Assembly (NCBI GenBank): GCA_049423065.1
Contig: JBMSQB010000086.1
Location: 1 to 18,824 of the forward strand
DNA from: SYIM01 sp041182885
GTDB lineage: Bacteria; Pseudomonadota; Gammaproteobacteria; Burkholderiales; Burkholderiaceae_E
Length of the DNA stretch: 18,824 nt
Direction: 5' to 3'
In this document: positions 6,528 to 12,307 of the stretch, piece by piece
Layout: each line of letters begins with the position of its first letter
How positions within the stretch are numbered: the stretch's first letter is position 1
Made by a program: the position numbers and the translations under genes
The notes under the pieces: generated by a model
Told to the model about the DNA's origin: nothing
The model's database searches: none
The model's input: the letters and a program-made list of their open reading frames with translations, nothing else

Positions 6528-7161
6528 AGCGACCCAGCAGCCAGCCCGCAGCAAATGCAGCCACAATCGCCACCCACCAGACCCAGCTCGCGGTGCCGGC
6601 TGACGGCGCCGATGGCTGAGTGGTGGCCGGTGCAGCGGCCGGCGCGGCTGCGGCGCTGGGGGCGTCGGTTTCAGCAGCTGGCTCGGATGCGGGCGCCGCA
6701 GGGGTGACCGGCGGCGCGAAGCGCTTCACGAGCTCGGCCTCGAAGCGGCTGAAAAACTCTTCGGCGAGCGACTTGGCCACCCCATCGATCAGCCGCTGAC
6801 CGATCTGGGCCAGCTTGCCGCCCACGGTGGACTTCACCGTGTAGCGAAGTTCGACGCCCTGTTCGTTGGGTACCAGGAGTACCTGCGACTCGCCCTTGCC
6901 GAAGCCGGCAGCACCCCCCTGCGCGTCGAAACGGAGCGCGTAGGACTCGGGCACGACGATATCGGCAAGTGTGACTTTGCCGTTGAAGCGCGCGGACACG
7001 GGGCCGATGCGGATCGCCACCACGATGGCGTAGGTGTTGTCGGCGGTGAGCTCGAATTTTTCGCACCCGGTGATGCAGCGCTTGAGGATCTCGGGATCGT
7101 TGAGGGCATCCCAGGCCTGTTCGCGGGTGACGGCGAGCTGACGGCTGCCTTGCATGTCCAT
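6526..7161 (-). CDS. CoxG-like SRPBCC protein with C-terminal membrane anchor
   Basis: A 211-residue protein of the carbon monoxide dehydrogenase subunit G family. Residues 1-148 form the SRPBCC/START-like ligand-binding fold, starting QLAVTREQAWDALNDPEILKRCI (8-30), with GPVSARFNGKVTLADIV (53-69) and TVKSTVGGKLAQIGQRLIDGVAKSLAEEFFSRF (108-140). A Pro/Ala-rich linker (149-190) leads to one transmembrane helix (193-210, WVWWVAIVAAFAAGWLLG), so the soluble domain should be tethered to the inner membrane. In CO oxidisers CoxG helps attach the molybdenum enzyme to the membrane. Here no coxMSL genes are present, so the partner is unknown and the CO link is only by family. It lies 69 bases downstream of galU on the same strand and may be co-transcribed with it. 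Confidence 0.85.
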   Translation of the reverse strand: MDMQGSRQLAVTREQAWDALNDPEILKRCITGCEKFELTADNTYAIVVAIRIGPVSARFNGKVTLADIVVPESYALRFDAQGGAAGFGKGESQVLLVPNEQGVELRYTVKSTVGGKLAQIGQRLIDGVAKSLAEEFFSRFEAELVKRFAPPVTPAAPASEPAAETDAPSAAAAPAAAPATTQPSAPSAGTASWVWWVAIVAAFAAGWLLGR

Positions 7162-7230
7162 GATGGGGTTCCGGCTGAGTGGAGGTCTGGTGAGGGACCC
7201 GGAGAAACGGTGGATGAAGCGCCTGCGAGT

Positions 7231-8124
7231 TTACGCTTTGCGGGTGGTGCTGCCCGTGCGTTCGGTGAGCCATTGACGGAATTCGGGACCGACCTCGGCG
7301 TGTTCCTCGCCAAGGTCGACGGTGGCCTGCAGGAAGCCCAGTTTGGAGCCGCAGTCATAGCGCGTGCCTTGATAGCGATACGCGAAAACCTTCTCGCGCC
7401 TCAGCAACTGTGCAATGCCGTCGGTCAGCTGGATTTCGCCGCCCACACCCCGTGGCAGCGCCTCGAGTTCCTTGAAGACGCCAGCGCTCAGGATGTAGCG
7501 GCCGGCGACGGCGAGCGTGGTGGGGGCGACCGCCGGTTCGGGTTTCTCGACGATGCCCGACACATCGACGATGCCGTCGGCCACCTCGCGGCCCGAAACG
7601 ATGCCATAGCGCCGCGTGTGCTCGCGCGGCACGTCCTGCACCGCGAGGATGCTGGCCCGCCATTCGGTGTACTGCGCCACCATCTGCGCCATGACAGGCG
7701 GTTTGCCCACCATCAGGTCATCGGCGAGCAGCACGGCGAAGGGTTCGCTGCCCACCAGTTCGCGGGCGCACAGCACCGCATGGCCCAGACCCAGCGCGCG
7801 CGGCTGGCGCACATAGGTGCAAAGCATGTCGTCGGGTGCGATGGAGCGTGCGATGGACAGCAGGCTCAGCTTCCCCGCCACCTCGAGCTCGTTTTCCAGC
7901 TCATAGGCGGTGTCGAAGTGGTCCTCGACGCTGCGCTTGGTGCGGCCGGTGACAAAGATCATCTGGCGGATACCCGCCGAATAGGCCTCCTCCACGGCGT
8001 ACTGGATGAGGGGCTTGTCGACCACCGGCAGCATTTCCTTGGCCGAGGCCTTGGTGGCGGGAAGGAACCGCGTGCCAAGACCGGCAATCGGGAACACCGC
8101 CTTGCGGATAAGTTGTGCAGTCAT
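7231..8124 (-). CDS. galU: UTP--glucose-1-phosphate uridylyltransferase
   Basis: Makes UDP-glucose from UTP and glucose-1-phosphate for polysaccharide, LPS and trehalose synthesis in the cytoplasm. The 297-residue length fits the bacterial GalU family. The nucleotide-binding signature GLGTRFLPATKASAKEMLPV spans 15-34, with VDKPLIQYAVEEA at 35-47. Other marks are QPRALGLGHAVLCA (107-120), the metal-site segment FAVLLADD (129-136), VEKP (192-195), GGEIQLTDGI (228-237) and YQGTRYDCGSKLGFLQA (251-267). The ATG at 8122-8124 is the natural family start. The ribosome binding site is weak. The much longer upstream open frame is antisense to manC and is not part of the gene. It is divergent from manC, with 123 bases between the start codons. 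Confidence 0.96.
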   Translation of the reverse strand: MTAQLIRKAVFPIAGLGTRFLPATKASAKEMLPVVDKPLIQYAVEEAYSAGIRQMIFVTGRTKRSVEDHFDTAYELENELEVAGKLSLLSIARSIAPDDMLCTYVRQPRALGLGHAVLCARELVGSEPFAVLLADDLMVGKPPVMAQMVAQYTEWRASILAVQDVPREHTRRYGIVSGREVADGIVDVSGIVEKPEPAVAPTTLAVAGRYILSAGVFKELEALPRGVGGEIQLTDGIAQLLRREKVFAYRYQGTRYDCGSKLGFLQATVDLGEEHAEVGPEFRQWLTERTGSTTRKA

Positions 8125-8247
8125 GTTGGGAGGCGCCAGGAGGGGCGTTGAAAGGTAGTCTGGCAAGTTTACCGTCCCGTCGGCCGCACGACCCCGCTTA
8201 TCATTGAGGGTTCGGGCACTATTGCCAGCGTCGCGGAGACGTCTCCC
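8125..8247. other. Divergent intergenic region between galU and manC
   Basis: The 123 bases must contain both 5' control regions. On the plus strand TATCAT (8199-8204) is a -10-like hexamer but has no matching -35, while TTGAAA (8148-8153) is -35-like with a poor -10. GGAG at 8235-8238 may serve manC translation. I see no confident promoter or operator. Confidence 0.4.
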
Positions 8248-9699
8248 ATGTCCTCTGTTGCCATCACCCCCGTCATCCTCTGTGGCGGATCGGGAACCCG
8301 CCTCTGGCCGCTCTCGCGCAAGAGTTTCCCGAAGCAGTTTGTACCGCTGGTCGGTGACCAGAGCCTGCTCGAGCTCACGCTGCGGCGGGTGGCGCCGCTG
8401 GGGGAGCAGGTGCTGATGGTGGCGGCCGATGAGCACCGGTTCATGGTGCTGGAGGCGCTGGAAGCGACAGGCGTGACCGGGGCCATGCTGCTCGAGCCTG
8501 CTGCCCGCAATACCGCCGCGGCGATGGCGCTCGCTGCGCTCTACCTCCGCGCGGGTGGCCAGTCCGATTCGCTCATGCTGTTCTGTCCGTCCGATCATCA
8601 CATCCCGGATGCTGCGGCGTTCGCCGCCACGGTGACCGAAGGCGTTGCCGCGGCGCAGTCGGGCGCCATCGTCACATTTGGTGTCATGCCAAGTTTTCCC
8701 AGCACCGCCTATGGCTACATCCGGCAAGGCGCTTCGCGGGCGGACGGCAGCCGGCAGGTCGAACGATTCATCGAAAAGCCCAATGCCGCGCGTGCGGGTG
8801 AACTGCTGCTGGCGGGCAATGTGCTCTGGAACGCGGGCATCTTTCTCGCGCAGGCGGACACCCTGATCAAAGCGCTCGAGCGTCATGCCCCGGACATCGT
8901 CACGCAGGTCGCGCGCTCGCTCGAGAGCGCGCATCGGGAAACGCTGCCTGCCCGGGGGCCGGCAGGGCAGGTGCCCCTGGTGCGCCCTGCGGTCGAGCTG
9001 TTCTCGGCCACGCGGTCCCAGAGCATCGACTATGCGGTCATGGAAAAACACGACCAGGTGGCCGTCGTTCCTTTTGCCGGGCAGTGGAGCGACGTGGGCA
9101 GCTGGAACGCGGTGGCCGATCTGGTGACGCCCGACCCCCAGTCGAACCGGCTGCAGGGTCAGGGCATGGTGCACGAGGCGCACAACACTTTTGTTCACGC
9201 GCCGCACCGGCCGGTGGTGGCCCTGGGCACCCGCGATCTGCTCATCATCGACACACCCGATGCGGTCCTGGTCGCGCACCGCGATCATGCCGAACAGGTG
9301 AAGGACGTGGTCGCCCGGCTGGAGGGACAGCGCTGTGCCCAGGCAGTGAGTCACCGCAAGGTGTCGCGTCCCTGGGGTTGGTACGACAGCGTCGATCAGG
9401 GAGAACGGTTTCAGGTGAAGCGGATCGGGGTCAAGCCCGGCGCGAGCCTGAGCCTCCAGAAGCACCACCACCGCGCCGAGCACTGGATTGTGGTGAAGGG
9501 CACGGCCGAGGTCACGCGTGGCAGCGACACGTTTCTGCTGAGCGAAAACCAGTCGACCTACATTCCGGTGGGGGAAGTACACCGGCTTCGCAACCCCGGC
9601 AAGATCGAGCTCGAGATGATCGAGGTCCAGTCGGGTGGCTATCTGGGCGAAGACGACATCGTGCGCCTGGAAGACACTTACGGTCGGGCGGCGCGCTGA
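8248..9699 (+). CDS. manC: Bifunctional mannose-1-phosphate guanylyltransferase / mannose-6-phosphate isomerase
   Basis: A type II enzyme that can interconvert fructose-6-phosphate and mannose-6-phosphate and join mannose-1-phosphate to GTP, giving GDP-mannose for capsule, O-antigen or exopolysaccharide. The 483-residue length matches ManC/AlgA/CpsB. The N-terminal pyrophosphorylase domain has GGSGTRLWPLSRKSFPKQF (13-31), EPAARNTAAA (83-92), FCPSDHHIPD (112-121), FIEKPN (174-179) and WNAGIF (194-199). The C-terminal cupin isomerase domain has RPWGWYD (374-380), KPGASLSLQKHHHRAEHWIVVKG across 396-418 with the metal-binding His and Glu residues, and YIPVGEVHRLRNPG (438-451). The ATG at 8248 follows GGAG by 9 bases. 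No phosphomannomutase or glycosyltransferase gene lies beside it. manC is the usual name for the general enzyme; algA is the name used in alginate clusters. Confidence 0.95.
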   Translation: MSSVAITPVILCGGSGTRLWPLSRKSFPKQFVPLVGDQSLLELTLRRVAPLGEQVLMVAADEHRFMVLEALEATGVTGAMLLEPAARNTAAAMALAALYLRAGGQSDSLMLFCPSDHHIPDAAAFAATVTEGVAAAQSGAIVTFGVMPSFPSTAYGYIRQGASRADGSRQVERFIEKPNAARAGELLLAGNVLWNAGIFLAQADTLIKALERHAPDIVTQVARSLESAHRETLPARGPAGQVPLVRPAVELFSATRSQSIDYAVMEKHDQVAVVPFAGQWSDVGSWNAVADLVTPDPQSNRLQGQGMVHEAHNTFVHAPHRPVVALGTRDLLIIDTPDAVLVAHRDHAEQVKDVVARLEGQRCAQAVSHRKVSRPWGWYDSVDQGERFQVKRIGVKPGASLSLQKHHHRAEHWIVVKGTAEVTRGSDTFLLSENQSTYIPVGEVHRLRNPGKIELEMIEVQSGGYLGEDDIVRLEDTYGRAAR

Positions 9700-9722
9700 A
9701 CGAGCTGCGTGCTGAGCGGGGT

Positions 9723-9752
9723 GCTCGATGAACGGGGGCTCGACGAACGGGG
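9723..9752. repeat. 15-bp tandem repeat, two copies
   Basis: GCTCGATGAACGGGG (9723-9737) is followed directly by GCTCGACGAACGGGG (9738-9752), one mismatch. It lies 23 bases past the manC stop codon, in the gap between two convergent genes. Confidence 0.88.
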
Positions 9753-9767
9753 GGCGGCTAGGCAGTC

Positions 9768-9786
9768 GCCGCCGGTTCTCGGCGGC
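9768..9786. terminator. GC hairpin between convergent genes, possible bidirectional terminator
   Basis: GCCGCCG (9768-9774) and CGGCGGC (9780-9786) form a perfect 7-bp stem with a 5-base loop. It touches the TAG stop of the minus-strand reductase gene and lies 69 bases past manC. No T-run follows on either strand, so intrinsic termination would be weak. Confidence 0.35.
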
Positions 9787-10658
9787 TAACGGTCCGTGAT
9801 CAGCCGCACCAGCTCGGGCAGCATGGCCTGCGGCTCGGTGTCGGCTGCGCTCTGGAGCGAGGAGAGCACCGCCTGGGCAACCGTGCGGTCTGCGCCGGTG
9901 TCGGCCGCCATGGTTCCGTAGTAGCCCAGATCCTTGCAGGCGTTCGCGATGCTGAAGCGCAGCGCCCCCACGTCGCCCGTCAGCAGGAAGGGCTTGAGGC
10001 GCTCGAGCGCAATGCCGCCGCCGCCGCCGCGGTCGAGCACGCCAACGAACACATCGGCCGGCACGCCTGAGCGTTGCGCGCAGGCGGCCGCCTCGGCGAT
10101 CAGGGTGACCAGGCCCAGCGAAACAAAGTTGTGCAACAGCTTCATGCGGTGTCCGGCACCGATCGGCCCCGCATGAAAGAGGGTTTCGGAAAAGCAGGCG
10201 AGCACAGGTCGGCAGCGTTCGAGAAGGCCGGCATCACCGCCCACCAGCAGATTGAGCCTGCCCTCGGCCGCCTCCTTGGGCGTACGGGTCATGGCAGCGT
10301 CGAGGAAGTTGCCGCCAGCCGCGGTGACAAGGGCTGCCACCCGCTCGGTCGATGAGGGGATGGACGTGGAGAGGTCGATCACCGTGGTCCCCGCGCGCAG
10401 CCCGGCGAGCGCGCCGTCGGGGCCGGCAAGTGCTGCCTCGACCTGCGGGCTGCCAGTGACGCAGATGAGCAACACATCAACCTGCGCTGCGAGGGCGCGC
10501 GGGCTGTCATGGACTTTCGCACCGGCGGCCACCAGCGAATCGATCGGCTGGTTGCCGGGATGATTGAGCACATGCAGGACGCAGCCGTGCTTGACCAGAT
10601 TGGCGGCGATGCCAATGCCCATCATGCCGACGCCTATCAGTCCAACGACAGTAGCCAT
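9786..10658 (-). CDS. 3-hydroxyisobutyrate-dehydrogenase-like NAD(P)-dependent reductase
   Basis: A 290-residue beta-hydroxyacid dehydrogenase (6-phosphogluconate/HIBADH superfamily), oxidising or reducing a small hydroxy acid with NAD(P). The Rossmann motif is VGLIGVGMMGIGIAANLVKHG (5-25). VIDLSTSIPSST (93-104) and the catalytic segment GAGHRMKLLHNF (167-178), with Lys173 and Asn177, are in place. The substrate loop, usually DAPVSGG, reads DAAMTRTPKEAAEG (120-133), which marks a separate subgroup, so the substrate should not be assumed to be 3-hydroxyisobutyrate. A GGAG ribosome binding site lies 5 bases before the ATG at 10656-10658. It is divergent from an alpha/beta hydrolase gene across 126 bases and could share control with it. 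Confidence 0.9.
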   Translation of the reverse strand: MATVVGLIGVGMMGIGIAANLVKHGCVLHVLNHPGNQPIDSLVAAGAKVHDSPRALAAQVDVLLICVTGSPQVEAALAGPDGALAGLRAGTTVIDLSTSIPSSTERVAALVTAAGGNFLDAAMTRTPKEAAEGRLNLLVGGDAGLLERCRPVLACFSETLFHAGPIGAGHRMKLLHNFVSLGLVTLIAEAAACAQRSGVPADVFVGVLDRGGGGGIALERLKPFLLTGDVGALRFSIANACKDLGYYGTMAADTGADRTVAQAVLSSLQSAADTEPQAMLPELVRLITDR

Positions 10659-10784
10659 GGTGTCTCCAGCCAGGAGGGAAGTGGAGTCGTAACTCTACCC
10701 CCGGCCGATTGCGCGAACGCAGCCCGCGATGGCAAGGGGGTCCGTTTTGCAGTAAGGTTCGTCGGTTTTCAAGGAGATCGAACG
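10659..10784. other. Divergent intergenic region between reductase and hydrolase genes
   Basis: The 126 bases include an imperfect inverted repeat GTGGAGT-cgta-ACTCTAC near 10681-10698 (six of seven positions pair), which could be an operator, and the strong AAGGAG ribosome binding site for the hydrolase (10771-10776). No clear -35/-10 pair is visible. Confidence 0.35.
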
Positions 10785-11669
10785 ATGGCCTATGCGGTCA
10801 CCGATGACGGAGTGAAGCTCTTCTGCGAATCTACCGGAAGCGGCATTCCTGTCCTTTTCATTCACGAGTTCGCCGGCGATTCCGGAAGCTGGGAACCGCA
10901 GGTGCGCCACTTCGGCCGCCGCTACCGCTGCATCACCTACAACGCGCGCGGCTATCCGCCGTCTGATGTCCCGCCCACCTCGGCCTCCTACTCGCAGCAG
11001 CGGGCGGTTCAGGACGCCATCGCCGTGCTCGACCATTTCGGCGTGGCGCGTGCCCACATCGTTGGCCTGTCAATGGGTGGCTTTGCCACGTTGCATCTTG
11101 GTATCCATCACCCCGATCGCGCGCTGTCCCTCTGTGTGGCGGGCTGTGGGTATGGTGCTGAGCCCGACAAACGCGACCAGTTCCGTCGCGAGTCCGAGGC
11201 ATCAGCGGCCATGCTGCTCGAGCAGGGCATGGATGCGTTTGTCGATCGCTACGCGCTGGGCCCCACCCGGGTGCAGTTTCAGAACAAAGACCCGCGCGGA
11301 TTCGAAGAGTTCAAGGCCGACTTCCGTCGGCACTCGGCCCTCGGATCGGCCAATACGCAGCTGGGTGTGCAGCGCGAGCGGCCGTCGCTTTTCGATCTGC
11401 GAGACGACATGGCTCGCATCAAGGTGCCCACGCTCATTCTGAACGGCGATGAAGACTGGCCTTGCCTGCTGCCCGCCCTCATGATGAAGGAAGTCATTTC
11501 GTCGGCTGCCATGGCGGTGATCCCCAATGCTGGGCACACCATCAACATCGAGGTACCGGACGCGTTCAATCGCGAGCTGGGCGATTTCCTGTCCTGGGTG
11601 GATTCAGGCAGCTGGCCGCAGCGTGATCCGCGTGCCATGGGCAAGTCCATTCTCGGTATGGCCAAGTAG
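10785..11669 (+). CDS. Alpha/beta hydrolase
   Basis: A 294-residue alpha/beta-hydrolase-fold enzyme, probably a cytoplasmic esterase, lactonase or C-C hydrolase. The nucleophile elbow is GLSMGG (94-99) with Ser96. The acid is probably Asp224 in NGDEDWPC (220-227), and the base is His251 in NAGHTINIE (248-256). The oxyanion region is LFIHEFAGDSGSWEPQV (24-40). ATG at 10785 is chosen because AAGGAG stands 8 bases before it; the longer open frame upstream overlaps the divergent reductase gene. The end MAKSI-like tail (DPRAMGKSILGMAK) has no known motif. It is 7 bases upstream of an unrecognised gene and probably heads an operon with it and the selD fusion. The substrate cannot be told from sequence. 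Confidence 0.9.
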   Translation: MAYAVTDDGVKLFCESTGSGIPVLFIHEFAGDSGSWEPQVRHFGRRYRCITYNARGYPPSDVPPTSASYSQQRAVQDAIAVLDHFGVARAHIVGLSMGGFATLHLGIHHPDRALSLCVAGCGYGAEPDKRDQFRRESEASAAMLLEQGMDAFVDRYALGPTRVQFQNKDPRGFEEFKADFRRHSALGSANTQLGVQRERPSLFDLRDDMARIKVPTLILNGDEDWPCLLPALMMKEVISSAAMAVIPNAGHTINIEVPDAFNRELGDFLSWVDSGSWPQRDPRAMGKSILGMAK

Positions 11670-11676
11670 GGAGACG

Positions 11677-12303
11677 ATGGTGCCTGTGGGTGGAGTGGGT
11701 GCCGGACCCCGGGCGCCCTCGGCGAGCGACAGCATCTTTGATCGTGGTCGCCTGGGCGACACCATGCGCCAGCGGCTCGAGCAGATGGCGTTTGCCGAGG
11801 AGGCAAGACGGGCCGCCCGGCCCGATGCCGCGGCTGCGCGCGACCCGGTGCGGGCGGCGCCGGAGGCGGCGGGCAGGGTCAAAACAGCAGGAACACCCGA
11901 GGGTGGGCTTTCGCCCTCAACCAGATTGGCCATGAACCGGCTCGACTCGCAGCGTGATCAGCTCTCCGGCTCGGCGCTGCAGTCGCGAGACCTCCGCGCG
12001 TCGCAGACCGCCCCGCAGGCGGCACCTGGGCAGCGGACATCCCTGGGCGAGATGCGTGCCGTCGAGCGCTTGTCGGAGGATCGCGTGCGCGTGCAGCGCT
12101 CCGATGATGATCGCCTCGCTTCGGTGCGGATCGATTCGCGACGAGCCGAGCGCGTCGCGCGGCGTGATGAGGCCGAGCCCGCGGTGGCGACGGCTGCCGA
12201 GGATCTTCGCAGCCGCCTGAAAGACGAATCGGTTCGCAGCGCCGATGTCATGACCGAAGCCGCCACGCAGCGGGCGCTGCGCGACTATCTTCGCGCTGGC
12301 TGA
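11677..12303 (+). CDS. Unrecognised charged, low-complexity protein upstream of selD fusion
   Basis: A 208-residue protein that I do not recognise. It is rich in Arg, Ala, Asp, Glu and Ser, contains no Cys and no Trp, and has neither signal peptide nor membrane helix. Several stretches look helical and charged (RLGDTMRQRLEQMAFAEEARR, 25-45; EMRAVERLSEDRVRVQ, 125-140; 150-205), separated by Pro/Gly-rich parts (46-80, 110-122), suggesting a largely disordered or coiled-coil protein. GGGAG stands 3 bases before the ATG at 11677. It begins 7 bases after the hydrolase stop and ends 4 bases before the selD fusion's GTG start, so translation is likely coupled. The tight spacing and uninterrupted frame support a real gene. 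A frame open by chance in GC-rich DNA is the alternative. Confidence 0.65.
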   Translation: MVPVGGVGAGPRAPSASDSIFDRGRLGDTMRQRLEQMAFAEEARRAARPDAAAARDPVRAAPEAAGRVKTAGTPEGGLSPSTRLAMNRLDSQRDQLSGSALQSRDLRASQTAPQAAPGQRTSLGEMRAVERLSEDRVRVQRSDDDRLASVRIDSRRAERVARRDEAEPAVATAAEDLRSRLKDESVRSADVMTEAATQRALRDYLRAG

Positions 12304-12307
12304 CTCC

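Noticed and set aside
8125..9582. Long minus-strand open frame extending galU upstream by about 486 codons
   Set aside because: It is antisense to manC, whose motifs are unmistakable on the plus strand. GalU similarity begins at the ATG at 8124. Long antisense frames are common in GC-rich DNA.
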